Shown: positions 18,006-27,590, numbered from the stretch's first letter. The stretch is DNA of 64,000 nucleotides from Bradyrhizobium sp. CSA112 (GCF_029051645.1 NZ_JAACFS010000007.1:179168-243167), one strand, 5' to 3'. Translations and numbers: made by a program. Notes: generated by a model not told the origin, from the letters alone.

Positions 18006-18772
18006 CAGGTACCCTGCACCTTCAGGCCCCATTTATCGAGGATCTTTTCCACCGTCCCGTTCGCCTTCAGCTTCGCCAGCGACGCGTTGATCTTGGCGAG
18101 CAACTCGGTGTCGCCCTTGCGCACGCCGATGCCGACCGAGCCTATGGTCGCAGGCTTGTAGCTCTCGACGATGCGCGCCTCGGGGAAACCGCCCTGCTTG
18201 AGGTTGTAAGCGAGGATCGGGTAGTCGGCGAAGCCGGCTTTCAGCCGTCCGGCATTCACGTCGCGCAAAATATCCGGGATCGTGTCGTAGGCCTTGACCT
18301 CGCTAAACAGGCCCGACTTCTTCAGCGCGTCGACAAAGGCAGTCCCGACCTGCGCGCCGACCACCTCGCCCTTCAGATCGTCCTGCCTGGTGTAAGTCTT
18401 GCTGTCGCTCTTCGGCACCAGCAGTCCTTCGCCATAGCTGTAGAAAGGTTCGGAGAAATCGATCACTTCCTTGCGCGCCGGCGTAACGAACATCGCCGCC
18501 GAGATGATGTCGATCTTGTTTGACGTGAGCGAGGCGATCAGCGTCGAGAACTGCATCGGCTCGATCTGCACCTTAAAGCCGGCGTCCTTGCCGATCTCGG
18601 TGATGAGATCGACCATGATGCCCTGGATGCTGTTGGTCTTGGTGTCGAGGAAGGTGAAGGGCACGCCGGTCGGCGTCGAACCCACTTTCAACACCTGCTG
18701 CGCAGATGCCGGCACCGCGGCAGCAAGAACAAAAGCCGCCGTCGCGACCTGAACGAGACGTTTGAGAGCCAT
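18005..18772 (-). CDS. Family 3 extracellular solute-binding protein
   Basis: A 255-residue periplasmic binding protein. Its signal peptide is [26 protein letters not shown]. The mature protein shows the SBP family 3 pattern [14 protein letters not shown] and [16 protein letters not shown], and ends WGLKVQGT. It delivers polar amino acids or related amines to the importer. It is the first gene of the operon binding protein, permease, ATPase, oxidase. A divergent XRE-cupin regulator gene lies 163 bp upstream and is the probable controller. Confidence 0.92.
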   Translation of the reverse strand: MALKRLVQVATAAFVLAAAVPASAQQVLKVGSTPTGVPFTFLDTKTNSIQGIMVDLITEIGKDAGFKVQIEPMQFSTLIASLTSNKIDIISAAMFVTPARKEVIDFSEPFYSYGEGLLVPKSDSKTYTRQDDLKGEVVGAQVGTAFVDALKKSGLFSEVKAYDTIPDILRDVNAGRLKAGFADYPILAYNLKQGGFPEARIVESYKPATIGSVGIGVRKGDTELLAKINASLAKLKANGTVEKILDKWGLKVQGT

Positions 18773-18935
18773 CGCACCACCTCCTGGATTGAATGCCGGT
18801 CCGAACTTTCGCTCGCCTTAGACCAAAGAGTTGCGGCGGACGCCGTTCAGGCCTATTTTCACCATTATGAAATTGTGGTCACATCTGCCGCGGCATTGCA
18901 AGCGATTTTCATGCACATGAAGGAAGCAGTTTGAC
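18773..18935. promoter_or_regulatory. Divergent promoter region of the importer operon and its regulator
   Basis: This 163 bp spacer separates two divergent starts and is AT-richer than the flanks around 18855-18920. It must carry both promoters and probably the operator of the XRE-cupin regulator. I see no convincing symmetrical operator by eye. Confidence 0.45.
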
Positions 18936-19616
18936 GTGAGCGGTGGCAACAGAATGCGAAAACCGGCGCCCAAGGCCAAAGTGAAGGCCGGCAAGGCAAA
19001 GGGCAAGCCGAGGACGAAGGCCGCCGCCAGGCCGGCCGAGCCCGCGATGGACCTTGCGGTCGGCCGCCGTATTCGCGATCTGCGCCGCGAACACAGATTG
19101 TCGCTGGAGACGATCGCGGCGCGCACTGATCTGTCGATCGGCTTCCTCAGCCAGATCGAGCGCGGCCTGTCGTCGCCTTCGCTTCGCGTGCTGGCGACGC
19201 TGGCGGACGTGCTCGGCGTCGGCATCGCCGCGCTGTTCGGCTCGCGGCCAAGCGATGACGCCGCTTCCGGCGGCGTGGTGACGCGTCAGTTGCAGCGCGC
19301 CGAACTGAAACTGTGGCGCACCGGCATTTCCAAACAATTGCTGAGCCCGGCCGGAACGGAAAACCGCCTCAACCTGTTTCTCGTGCACATGGAGCCCGGC
19401 GGCAACACCGGCGACGAACTCTACACCCATGATGGTGAGGAAGCGGGGCTGGTACTGGAAGGCGAGATGACGCTCACGGTGGACACCGAAACCTGGACGC
19501 TCAAGCAAGGCGACAGTTTTCGTTTCGCCAGCCGCCGGCCGCATCGGTTTTCAAATCCTGCCGTCGACGCCAAGGCGGTGGTACTATGGGTGAATTGCGT
19601 GACGGCTGCGGGGTGA
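18936..19616 (+). CDS. XRE family transcriptional regulator with C-terminal cupin domain
   Basis: A 226-residue regulator. It has a basic Lys/Ala/Pro-rich N-terminal tail of about 35 residues, then an XRE helix-turn-helix (IRDLRREHRLSLETIAARTDLSIGFLSQIERG, about 46-77). A C-terminal cupin_2 sensor (about 140-215) contains DGEEAGLVLEGEMTLTVD and FRFASRRPHRFSNP. This architecture is typical of PuuR-like regulators of polyamine or amino-acid catabolism. The GTG at 18936 is preceded by AAGGA; an ATG at 18954 is an alternative start. It is divergent from the importer-oxidase operon, which it probably represses until a ligand binds. Confidence 0.88.
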   Translation: MSGGNRMRKPAPKAKVKAGKAKGKPRTKAAARPAEPAMDLAVGRRIRDLRREHRLSLETIAARTDLSIGFLSQIERGLSSPSLRVLATLADVLGVGIAALFGSRPSDDAASGGVVTRQLQRAELKLWRTGISKQLLSPAGTENRLNLFLVHMEPGGNTGDELYTHDGEEAGLVLEGEMTLTVDTETWTLKQGDSFRFASRRPHRFSNPAVDAKAVVLWVNCVTAAG

Positions 19617-19641
19617 GAGGCACGCACACGCGCCGTCACAC

Positions 19642-19766
19642 CGCCGTCATTGCGAGGAGCTCTTGCGACGAAGCAATCCATCTATCCCCACGCCGTGAGA
19701 TGGATTGCTTCGCGGAGCCTGTCATCGGGCACGCATTTGCGCGACCCGTTGGCTCGCGATGACGGG
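19642..19766. repeat. Intergenic palindromic repeat, family C copy 1
   Basis: This begins GCCGTCATTGCGAGGAGC and ends with a CGATGACGG-type complement. The inner hairpin pairs AAGCAATCCATCT with AGATGGATTGCTT. A shorter relative lies at 37421-37510. It sits between convergent genes and could form a stable RNA hairpin. Confidence 0.85.
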
Positions 19767-19783
19767 GCAGGTGTTGCGCGACA

Positions 19784-21049
19784 CTACCCAAACCGATGTT
19801 CGTACCGGCTCACGCTGAGCTCGCTCACGTCGATATCCGGCTTCCGTCCCGATATCAGGTCCGCCATCACCCGCCCCGAGCCGCAGGCCATGGTCCAGCC
19901 GAGCGTGCCGTGGCCGGTGTTGAGGTGCAAATTGCTGTAACCCGTCGCGCCGATCACCGGCGGTCCGTCCGGCGTCATCGGGCGCAGGCCGCTCCAGAAC
20001 GTGGCCTTGCCGAGATCGCCGCCGCGAGGGAACATGTCGGTCAGCGAATGGTCGAGCGTCGCGCGCCGCGCCGCATCGAGCCGGTTGGAATAGCCCGAGA
20101 TCTCAGCGGTGCCGCCGACGCGGATGCGATCACCCAGCCGCGTGATCGCGACCTTGTAGCTCTCGTCCATCACGGTCGAGACCGGCGCGCCGTCGGGATC
20201 GGTGACGGGGACCGTGATCGAATAGCCCTTCACCGGATAGACCGGAACGGAAATGGCGATCGGTTTCAGCAACCGCGGCGACCAGCTTCCCAGCGCCGCG
20301 ACATAGGCATCGGCCTGCAGCAGGCCTGCACTGGTAACGACACCAGAGATCTTGCCGCCATCCGCGACCAGCCGCTCGATATCAGTATTGAACCTGAACT
20401 GCACGCCGAGCTTTGCGGCTTCCTTGGCGAGCGCCTGCGTAAACATGTGGCAATCGCCGGTTTCGTCCTGCGGCAGCCGTAGCCCGCCGACGAACTTGTC
20501 CTTCACGCCCGCGAGCGCCGGCTCCGCACCGATGCAGCCAGTGCGATCGAGCACTTCGTAGGGCACGCCATATTGTTTGAGCACCGCGATATCGTCACCG
20601 GTGCCATCGAGCTGCTTCTGCTTGCGAAAGAGCTGCAGCGTGCCGCGACTGCGCTCGTCATACTTGATGCCGATCTCGGCACGCAGCGCGCGCAAGCAGT
20701 CGCGGCTGTATTCGGCGATCGGAATCATCCGGCTCTTGTTGACGGCATAGCGCTCTGCCGTGCAGTTGCGCAGCATCTTCAGCCCCCAGATCCACATCAC
20801 AGGATCGAGCTTGGGCCAGATCACCAGCGGGCCGTGCCGCATCAACAGCCATTTGATGGCCTTCACCGGCACGCCCGGCCCCGCCCAGGGCGAGGAATAG
20901 CCGGGCGACACCTCGCCGGCATTGGCAAAGCTGGTTTCCTGCGCAGGCGCAGCCTGACGGTCGACGACCGTTACCTCATGGCCGGCGCGCGCCAGATAAT
21001 AGGCTGTCGTGACGCCGATGACGCCACTGCCGAGAACGATGACTTTCAC
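19784..21049 (-). CDS. dadA: D-amino-acid dehydrogenase
   Basis: A 421-residue DadA-type flavoprotein. The N-terminal FAD fold is [31 protein letters not shown], followed by the characteristic [24 protein letters not shown]. The C-terminal segment [27 protein letters not shown] is also typical. It oxidatively deaminates D-amino acids at the inner membrane, feeding electrons to quinone. It lies 157 bp after an omega-aminotransferase gene in the same direction. The context suggests a role in amine or amino-acid catabolism rather than D-alanine turnover only; no racemase gene is present here. Confidence 0.9.
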   Translation of the reverse strand: MKVIVLGSGVIGVTTAYYLARAGHEVTVVDRQAAPAQETSFANAGEVSPGYSSPWAGPGVPVKAIKWLLMRHGPLVIWPKLDPVMWIWGLKMLRNCTAERYAVNKSRMIPIAEYSRDCLRALRAEIGIKYDERSRGTLQLFRKQKQLDGTGDDIAVLKQYGVPYEVLDRTGCIGAEPALAGVKDKFVGGLRLPQDETGDCHMFTQALAKEAAKLGVQFRFNTDIERLVADGGKISGVVTSAGLLQADAYVAALGSWSPRLLKPIAISVPVYPVKGYSITVPVTDPDGAPVSTVMDESYKVAITRLGDRIRVGGTAEISGYSNRLDAARRATLDHSLTDMFPRGGDLGKATFWSGLRPMTPDGPPVIGATGYSNLHLNTGHGTLGWTMACGSGRVMADLISGRKPDIDVSELSVSRYEHRFG

Positions 21050-21206
21050 GATCCCTCACGCATCCGCCGCGGCAAGGTCGCCGCGGCTTCTGGCGCCCTG
21101 CTCCGATTGAAATCGAAACAGGGGTCCAGGTTTTATCTTTGACGCGTTCTCTTCACGCGAACCGGGGTCCACTTCGCTTGAAAACGCTATGCCTTGCGAG
21201 CAAGGA

Positions 21207-22535
21207 TCAGGCCACGCGCTTGATCGCGTCGCCGAGGATCGAAACCATGTCGTCGATATGGCTTTTCTCGACGATCAAGGGTGGCGACAGCGCGAAGGAG
21301 TCGCCGCTCATGCGCAGGTAAAGCCCACGATTGAAGCAGTCGACCATGACGTCATAGCCGCGCGCGCCAACCCCGTCCTTGCGCGGCGCGACTTCGACCG
21401 CGCCCATCAGGCCGATGTTGCGGATATCGACCACGTTCGGCAGGCCCTTCAGCGAATGCAACGCATCGCGCCAGTAGTCCGCCAGCGACGCGCCGCGGGT
21501 CAGCAGCCCCTCGTCCTTGTAGATGTCGAGCGTCGCCAGGCCCGCGGCGCAGGCGGTCGGATGCGCCGAATAGGTATAGCCGTGGAACAGCTCGATCGTG
21601 CCTTCCGGACCGTTCATCAGCCCGTCGTGGATCTTGCGGCTGGCAAACACCGCGCCGCAGGGAACGGTGCCGTTGGTGATGCCCTTGGCGGTCGTCATCA
21701 TGTCAGGCGTGACGCCGAAATAATCCGCCGCGAACGGCGTGCCGAGGCGGCCGAAGCCGGTGATGACTTCATCGAAGATCAGGAGGATGCCGTGCTTGTC
21801 AGCGATTTCGCGCAAGCGCTTCAGGTAACCCTTCGGCGGCGGCAGCACCGCGGTCGAGCCCGGCACCGGTTCGACGATGACGGCGGCGATGGTATCGGCG
21901 CCATGCAGCGCCACCATCCGCTCGAGATCGTCGGCGAGCTCGGCGCCATGCTCCGGCATGTCCTTGGCGAAGGCGTTGCGGGCGAGATCATGGGTATGAC
22001 GGATGTGGTCGACGCCAGGCAGATGGGCCGCAAACGCACGGCGGTTCGCCACCATGCCGCCGACCGACATGCCGCCGAAGCCGACGCCGTGATAGCCGCG
22101 CTCGCGGCCGATCAGGCGCGTCCGCGTTCCCTGCCCGATGGCGCGCTGGTAGGCGAGCGCGATCTTCAGCGCGGTATCGACCGACTCGGAACCGGAATTG
22201 GTGAAGAAGACGCGGTCGAGCCCCTTGGGCGCGATCTCGGCGAGCCGCTCGGCGAAATCGAACGCCAGCGGATGGCCCATGTTGAACGAGGGCGCGAAGT
22301 CGAGATTCATCAACTGCCGTTCGACCGCGGTGGCGATCTGGCGGCGGCCATGACCGGCATTGACGCACCAGAGGCCGGCCGAACCGTCGATCACCTTGCG
22401 GCCGTCGACGGTGGTGTAATGCATACCCTCGGCGGAGGCGAACAGGCGGGGCGCCTTCTTGAACTGCCGGTTGGCCGTGAACGGCATCCAGAACGAATCG
22501 GTCTGCAGGGTGTTCGGCTTCTGATGAAGGGTCAC
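21207..22535 (-). CDS. Class III omega-aminotransferase (omega-amino acid--pyruvate type)
   Basis: A 442-residue PLP enzyme of aminotransferase class III. The motif LLIFDEVITGFGRLGTPFAADYFGVTPDMMTTAKGITNG contains the PLP-pyridine Asp and the Schiff-base Lys. The N-terminal HQKPNTLQTDSFWMPFTANRQFK resembles beta-alanine--pyruvate transaminases. The GTG at 22535 has AAAGGAG seven bases upstream and is preferred over the ATG at 22577. It would move the amino group of beta-alanine, gamma-aminobutyrate or similar to pyruvate. It is probably cotranscribed with the D-amino-acid dehydrogenase gene and controlled by the divergent XRE-cupin regulator. Confidence 0.9.
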   Translation of the reverse strand: MTLHQKPNTLQTDSFWMPFTANRQFKKAPRLFASAEGMHYTTVDGRKVIDGSAGLWCVNAGHGRRQIATAVERQLMNLDFAPSFNMGHPLAFDFAERLAEIAPKGLDRVFFTNSGSESVDTALKIALAYQRAIGQGTRTRLIGRERGYHGVGFGGMSVGGMVANRRAFAAHLPGVDHIRHTHDLARNAFAKDMPEHGAELADDLERMVALHGADTIAAVIVEPVPGSTAVLPPPKGYLKRLREIADKHGILLIFDEVITGFGRLGTPFAADYFGVTPDMMTTAKGITNGTVPCGAVFASRKIHDGLMNGPEGTIELFHGYTYSAHPTACAAGLATLDIYKDEGLLTRGASLADYWRDALHSLKGLPNVVDIRNIGLMGAVEVAPRKDGVGARGYDVMVDCFNRGLYLRMSGDSFALSPPLIVEKSHIDDMVSILGDAIKRVA

Positions 22536-22688
22536 GGGTAGCTCCTTTGCTGGCAGCTCAAGCTGCCACCGGGCCACGCTCGGGAAGGCACAACAAGTCC
22601 TTTTCTTCGGTTCTGCAACCCATTGATTTTGCTAGCCCCATCGGGGCATATTTGTTCGATCCGAAACACTTGCAACAGGGATTTGTCG

Positions 22689-23237
22689 ATGAGTGTCGAT
22701 ATCGGTGGGCGACTCCGCTTCGTTCGCGCCCGTCACAAGTTGTCGCAGCGTGAACTGGCGAAGCGTTCCGGCGTGACCAATTCGACGATCTCGCTGATCG
22801 AATCGAACCAGATGAACCCCTCGGTCGGCGCGCTCAAACGGATCCTCGATGGGCTGCCGATGGGGCTCGCCGAATTCTTCGCGATCGAACCGGAGCGGCC
22901 GCGCAAGGCCTTCTACCGGTCCGACGAATTGACCGAGATCGGCAAGCAGCCGATCTCCTACCGCCAGGTCGGCGACACCATGTTCGGCCGAAGCTTGCAA
23001 ATTCTCAAGGAGCGCTACGAGCCGGGCAGCGACACCGGCCGGGTGCCGCTGACCCATGACGGCGAGGAAGGCGGCATCGTGGTGAGCGGCCGGCTCGAGG
23101 TAACCGTCGATGACGAGCGCCGCATCCTTGATCCCGGCGACGCCTATTATTTCGAGAGCCGGAGGCCGCACCGCTTTCGCTGCGTCGGCGCAAAAGCCTG
23201 CGAAGTGATCTCGGCCTGCACGCCGCCGACGTTTTGA
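22689..23237 (+). CDS. XRE-cupin regulator, PuuR-like
   Basis: A 182-residue regulator with XRE helix-turn-helix at about residues 5-58 (LRFVRARHKLSQRELAKRSGVTNSTISLIESNQMNPS). A C-terminal cupin contains LTHDGEEGGIVVSGRLEVTVD and YYFESRRPHRFRC. Length and order match PuuR, the repressor of putrescine catabolism in Escherichia coli. The ATG at 22689 is preceded by CAGGGA. It is divergent from the aminotransferase gene, 153 bp apart, which points to control of that operon. Confidence 0.88.
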   Translation: MSVDIGGRLRFVRARHKLSQRELAKRSGVTNSTISLIESNQMNPSVGALKRILDGLPMGLAEFFAIEPERPRKAFYRSDELTEIGKQPISYRQVGDTMFGRSLQILKERYEPGSDTGRVPLTHDGEEGGIVVSGRLEVTVDDERRILDPGDAYYFESRRPHRFRCVGAKACEVISACTPPTF

Positions 23238-23286
23238 TGGGCGATCCTGTTCCTTCATTCAATGTTCGCGCGTGAGGAACACCTGG

Positions 23287-23306
23287 GCTAGCGGTTAACG
23301 GTTAAC
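23287..23306. promoter_or_regulatory. GTTAAC repeats upstream of a small exported-protein gene
   Basis: The sequence AGCGGTTAACGGTTAACCC carries two overlapping GGTTAAC units, the second making the palindrome GGTTAACC. It lies about 110 bp upstream of the next gene. It could be a regulatory site; the half-site TTAAC is shared with CtrA but the spacing is not. Confidence 0.35.
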
Positions 23307-23416
23307 CCTGTCGGCAAACAGCCTGTACGTGGGGCGGGTTGTTACGTGGGCCGCCGCCAAGTTGCCTCATTAGACCGGAGAATTTTCACCAGCGCTAAAC
23401 AAGCCGGAGGAGCATC

Positions 23417-24043
23417 ATGCTGAGAATGATGTTGTTGGGCCTCCTCATCCCATTGGGTGTAGGCGTGCTGGCGGCAATGGAACTCAGAACTCCAGTGCGT
23501 AGTGCAGCAGTGGTCGTCCAGCCCCTTGCCGAGACAACCGTAGGCATGTCCGATTCACATATTTCCGATTCACATGCTGCGTTGGCGAAGGCCGATCGAC
23601 TTGAATTTGCTGCTGCGAGCAGCGAGACGCCGGCGCAGCCTGCTCTGGAGCATGATCCGGACCCAGAGGGCCGCGTTAGCGAAAAGTCGGTACCGGTTCT
23701 CCCTCGCGACAAACGCGGAGATCGTGCTCAAATCACAGAGATCGTGCGGGATGACGATTCGAAGAAAAGTCATCATGCTCTCGTCGACGAACGCATTTCT
23801 CCGTCGGAAGGCATCAGTGTCGGTTCTTCGAAGCCCCCGAGGGTGATCAACCGCCATCGGCACGATCCCAAATCAAAGAAGATCACTACCGCCGCCCGTC
23901 CCAAGCCGAAGCCAAAGACAATCGATATCAAGCGAACTACCATTTCCGAGCGGCGAAAGGCCGCCAGCGACACCGAGCCCTGTCGGCTAAGCGCGTTTGG
24001 TGGCTTGCGCAAGGCTTTGAATTCAGCCGACTGCGAAATCTGA
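23417..24043 (+). CDS. Hypothetical membrane-anchored basic protein
   Basis: A 208-residue protein I cannot assign. It begins with a hydrophobic signal anchor (MLRMMLLGLLIPLGVGVLAAMEL). An Ala/Ser/Glu-rich middle follows, then a strongly basic region (HRHDPKSKKITTAARPKPKPKTIDIKR). It ends with SDTEPCRLSAFGGLRKALNSADCEI, which carries two cysteines that could pair. The rest would lie in the periplasm. GGAGGAGCATC before the ATG is a good ribosome site. Confidence 0.7.
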   Translation: MLRMMLLGLLIPLGVGVLAAMELRTPVRSAAVVVQPLAETTVGMSDSHISDSHAALAKADRLEFAAASSETPAQPALEHDPDPEGRVSEKSVPVLPRDKRGDRAQITEIVRDDDSKKSHHALVDERISPSEGISVGSSKPPRVINRHRHDPKSKKITTAARPKPKPKTIDIKRTTISERRKAASDTEPCRLSAFGGLRKALNSADCEI

Positions 24044-24169
24044 TTCATTGGAACGGCTTCGGTGCCTCTAACCTGATGTTGTCTCCAGAACTTCGGGAAA
24101 ATCGGATATCGCTCGTCATGAGTACATGCCCTATAGATGGGAGGACCAAATCTTCAGGAGAATAATAGC

Positions 24170-25069
24170 GTGCGCAAGGTCTGGATCGAGGCGGCGCTGA
24201 ACGGCTCGTGGGGCCGCGCGCTCCAACCCGGCATTCCCGATACCGTTGAGACCATCATCGCCGAGGGCGTCGCCTGCGCGCGTGCCGGCGCCACCATCGT
24301 TCACGTCCATGCCTATGATGGCGGCGGCCCGCAGACCTACGACTGGCAGGTCTATGCCCGCATCATCGAAGGTATTCGCAACCAGGTCGATGTGCCGGTC
24401 TATCCCTCCTATCCGGCTTTCATAACCACAGGCAGCGACAGCAGCCCGCTCGCCGACGTCGCGGCCCGATTTACCGACCTCGAAGAGCTTGCCGCGCGCG
24501 GCCTCTTGGATTTTTCCGTCATCGACCCCGGCAGCGTCAATTTGAGCCTGACAAAAACGACAGCGACCGCGGCGCCCGGCGGCACCTACATGAATCCTGA
24601 ATCCCAGATCCGGTATGCGCTCGATCTCGCGGCGCGCCACGGCCTGCATACCGACTTTGCGATCTACGAGCCCGGCTTCCTGCGTGCCGGCGCAGCACTG
24701 GCGCGCGTGGCCGGCGTCAAGGTGCCGATCTATCGTCTTATGTTCTGCAATCTGGTCGCGGTCGGCTTTCCGCCAAAGCCATATGCGCTCGCGGCCTACC
24801 ACGCACTGCTGGAGGAGGAAGCGCCCGGCGCGCCCTGGATGATTGCGGGCGTGAGCGCCGATCTTCGCCCGCTGTTCACTGATACGATCGCACGCGGCGG
24901 CCATATCCGCGTCGGCCTCGAAGATGCCCCGCTGGGGACGCAGGCGACCAATCTCGAGCTGGTCGAAGAGGCCGTGCGGATGGTGCGCGACCTTGGCGCC
25001 GAGCCTGCTACTCCGGCCGAGATGCGGCAGGCGCTGGCCGCGTCCCCAGCCCAAACCCCCGCGAGTTGA
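24170..25069 (+). CDS. Beta-keto acid cleavage enzyme (BKACE, DUF849)
   Basis: A 299-residue BKACE-family TIM-barrel protein. Zinc ligands are expected in IVHVHAYDGGGPQTYDW (HxH); other family stretches are YPSYP near residue 80 and GGHIRVGLEDAP near the C-terminus. The founding member condenses a beta-keto acid with acetyl-CoA (3-keto-5-aminohexanoate cleavage in lysine fermentation), and many relatives act on other beta-keto acids. The GTG at 24170 follows CAGGAG; the ATG at 24137 would add a non-homologous leader. It appears monocistronic, with no neighbour that fixes the substrate. Confidence 0.85.
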   Translation: MRKVWIEAALNGSWGRALQPGIPDTVETIIAEGVACARAGATIVHVHAYDGGGPQTYDWQVYARIIEGIRNQVDVPVYPSYPAFITTGSDSSPLADVAARFTDLEELAARGLLDFSVIDPGSVNLSLTKTTATAAPGGTYMNPESQIRYALDLAARHGLHTDFAIYEPGFLRAGAALARVAGVKVPIYRLMFCNLVAVGFPPKPYALAAYHALLEEEAPGAPWMIAGVSADLRPLFTDTIARGGHIRVGLEDAPLGTQATNLELVEEAVRMVRDLGAEPATPAEMRQALAASPAQTPAS

Positions 25070-25287
25070 TTCGATCCCAAAGGCTGCTATTGCCCCTGCA
25101 ATCAGGCACGCCGGCTCCCGGGAACAACATGCAGGTTCTGATGCCTCTCAGATCGGCGCGACAATATTCGCCGAACCGGCGCTGCGCTTGCGCAGGTTGC
25201 AAAAAAGCTGAATAGTTTGCGTCATCCGACGGAGAGATCGGAAGCGTGCGGCTGCGCGCATGCAGCCGCTTGTTGGAGCTTTTTCGC

Positions 25288-26883
25288 ATGTCGAAGCTCA
25301 CCGAGCACGGCGCGGGCCTGCTGTGGAAGCCGGAATTGATTTGGCTGAATGTCGTTTCCGACGCGATGGTCGCCGTCGCCTTCTTTACCACGGCTTTCGT
25401 CCTCGCGTTCTTCGTGTGGCGGCGCCACCGTGAGCTGATGTTCCGGGGCGTATTTTTGATATTCGCGATCTTCGTCGCGGTTTGCGGAGTGACACGCCTG
25501 CTGTCGATCTACACCATGTGGGCGCCGGCCTATGAAATCGAGGCCCTCACCAAAGCCTTCCTGGCGCTGATCTCGGTCCCGGTCACGGCAGCACTACTGC
25601 TGGCGCTGCCGCGGATCCTGGTGCTGCCCACACGCATTCAGCTTGCGAACGCCTATGCCGCACTCGAGGAGGAAGTCAGGCAACGCCGCGAGGCCGAGGC
25701 CATGGTCAAGCGTTTTGAGGAGAAAGAGACCACCGAATCCAAAGTCCTGCAAGCGCAGAAGATGGAAGCCATCGGCCAGCTCACCGGTGGCGTGGCGCAC
25801 GACTTCAACAACATTCTGACCGTGATCACCGGCACCATCGAAATCCTCAGCGATGCCGTCAAGGATCGCCCACATCTCACTCAGATCACCGATCTGATGG
25901 GCGGGGCCGCAGCAAGAGGGGCCGAGCTGACGAAGCATTTGTTGGCCTTCGCCCGCCGGCAGCCGCTGCAGCCGCGCAATACCGACGTCAACGCGTTGAT
26001 CATCGATGCAGCGCAGCTGCTGCGGCCGACCCTCGGCGAGCACATCGAGATTGAATCGATGCTGGCCCACGATTCCGCACCGGCTCTGATCGATCCCAGT
26101 CAGCTCTCGACCGCGATCCTGAACCTCGCCCTGAATGCGCGGGACGCCATGCCCAACGGCGGGAAGCTGACGTTGGAAACAAAGAACGTGGTGCTCGATG
26201 AAAATTACGCCCGCCTGAACAGCGAGGTGAGACCTGGCAACTATGTCATGATTGCCGTGAGTGACACCGGGGAAGGTATTCCGAGCAACCTGCTCGAAAA
26301 AGTGTTTGAACCGTTCTTTACCACCAAGGAGGCCGGGAAGGGATCGGGGCTCGGCCTCAGCATGGTGTACGGCTTCGCCAGACAGTCGAATGGACATATC
26401 AAGATCTACAGCGAAGTGGGCCACGGCACGAGCGTAAAGCTATACCTGCCGCAGGCCACGGGTAGCGGTCCGGAAGAGCCTGCCGGCGAAACTGGCGGAT
26501 ATGCGGGCGAACATAGCGACCAGACGATCTTGATTGTCGAGGACGATCCGCTGGTCCGCAAATATGTCCTGGCGCAAATCACCCGTTTCGGATTCCGCAC
26601 GCTCGCCGCCGGCAATGCGGCCGAGGCGCTGGCCATCCTCGATGGACCGGAACGCATTGACCTGCTGTTCACCGACGTCATGCTCCCCGGGGGAGTGAAC
26701 GGCCGCCAGCTCGCGACCGAGGCCGTCAAAAGGCGGCCAGAGCTCAAGGTGCTTTATACCTCTGGTTACGCTGAGAACGCCCTTGTACATCACGGCCGTC
26801 TCGATGCTGGCGTGCTGCTGCTGCCGAAGCCTTACCTCAGCGCAAGCCTGGCGCGGATGCTTCTAACCGCGTTGGCATCGTGA
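25288..26883 (+). CDS. Hybrid sensor histidine kinase with ethylene-receptor-like membrane domain
   Basis: A 531-residue hybrid kinase. Residues 14-112 form three membrane helices resembling the ethylene-binding domain of plant ETR1-type receptors. Asp25 and Cys66 (VCGVTRLL) match ETR1 Asp25 and Cys65, but the copper-ligand His of CGxTH is Arg70. A coiled linker (about 115-155) leads to the HisKA domain with His171 (GGVAHDFNNIL). The HATPase domain has NARDAMPN, SDTGEGIP and GSGLGLSMV. The C-terminal receiver has ED at 418-419, phospho-acceptor Asp463 and Lys514. The ATG at 25288 has GGAG upstream and places Asp25 in register. No separate response regulator is adjacent. Confidence 0.88.
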   Translation: MSKLTEHGAGLLWKPELIWLNVVSDAMVAVAFFTTAFVLAFFVWRRHRELMFRGVFLIFAIFVAVCGVTRLLSIYTMWAPAYEIEALTKAFLALISVPVTAALLLALPRILVLPTRIQLANAYAALEEEVRQRREAEAMVKRFEEKETTESKVLQAQKMEAIGQLTGGVAHDFNNILTVITGTIEILSDAVKDRPHLTQITDLMGGAAARGAELTKHLLAFARRQPLQPRNTDVNALIIDAAQLLRPTLGEHIEIESMLAHDSAPALIDPSQLSTAILNLALNARDAMPNGGKLTLETKNVVLDENYARLNSEVRPGNYVMIAVSDTGEGIPSNLLEKVFEPFFTTKEAGKGSGLGLSMVYGFARQSNGHIKIYSEVGHGTSVKLYLPQATGSGPEEPAGETGGYAGEHSDQTILIVEDDPLVRKYVLAQITRFGFRTLAAGNAAEALAILDGPERIDLLFTDVMLPGGVNGRQLATEAVKRRPELKVLYTSGYAENALVHHGRLDAGVLLLPKPYLSASLARMLLTALAS

Positions 26884-26910
26884 GTTCTTCTGAATGGACA
26901 GTCGTTCCTT

Positions 26911-26942
26911 GAGGAGTCACGAAGCCGAGGAGTCACGAAGCC
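26911..26942. repeat. 16 bp perfect tandem duplication
   Basis: GAGGAGTCACGAAGCC occurs twice head to tail between two convergent genes. It is probably a recent slippage duplication. No function is evident. Confidence 0.9.
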
Positions 26943-26978
26943 GCGATGACCTGAACGGCAGCAAGCGCGGCTTCGCTG

Positions 26979-27590
26979 TCACTTCGCCAGCGCGCTTGAC
27001 AGCACCAGTTCGAGCTCCTGCCTAACATCGTCGAGCGGCTGGGCGCTGCGCGCGGCGCGACACATCGCGACCGTTCCTTCTGTCGATGCGATGACGAGCG
27101 CGGCAAGCCGCCGGGCGCGCGCCGGCGCCACGCCCCCGCGCCGCAGCGCCGTGAACATGATCCGCTGCCAATCGGCGAAGATGCTGTCGGCGAGATCGAG
27201 CAGATGCTGCTGCGCGGCTTCATCAGACTCGCCATCCTTCTCGGTGGCATCGTTGACATATTGCTCAACCGCGACCGCAAGCACCGGACAGCCGGCCTGG
27301 AATTCCGTGCGCTCCAGTGTCCCGCGCCACAGCGCGATGAAGGCGCGCAGGCCCGCAACGGCCCCGCGTGTCTCTGTGAGATGCTGTAGCGGTCCGCTCA
27401 CCTGTTTGCCCGCAAACACCAGCGCGTCCTCGATCAGTTGCTGCTTGCCGCGCGGAAAATGATGGCCGATCGAGCCGCGCGGCGTACCGGTATGGCGGAC
27501 CACGTCGCGCATGCTGGTGGCGTTGACGCCACGCCTGCTCATCAGGTCGGCGGCGCCTGCCACCATTTTTGCGCGGGTATTGGACGACAT
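26979..27590 (-). CDS. TetR family transcriptional regulator
   Basis: A 203-residue TetR-type regulator. The helix-turn-helix is at about residues 6-50 (MVAGAADLMSRRGVNATSMRDVVRHTGTPRGSIGHHFPRGKQQLIEDAL). The rest is the helical ligand and dimer domain. GGGGAG precedes the ATG. It is divergent from a three-gene catabolic operon. The 104 bp between them contains two copies of TATGNC-N4-GNCATA over a good promoter, so it probably represses that operon and perhaps itself until a pathway compound binds. Confidence 0.92.
   Translation of the reverse strand: MSSNTRAKMVAGAADLMSRRGVNATSMRDVVRHTGTPRGSIGHHFPRGKQQLIEDALVFAGKQVSGPLQHLTETRGAVAGLRAFIALWRGTLERTEFQAGCPVLAVAVEQYVNDATEKDGESDEAAQQHLLDLADSIFADWQRIMFTALRRGGVAPARARRLAALVIASTEGTVAMCRAARSAQPLDDVRQELELVLSSALAK

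Noticed and set aside
21189..22541. Long plus-strand open frame (450 codons) opposite the aminotransferase gene
   Set aside because: Shadow of a clear class III aminotransferase; no recognisable domain and no ribosome site.
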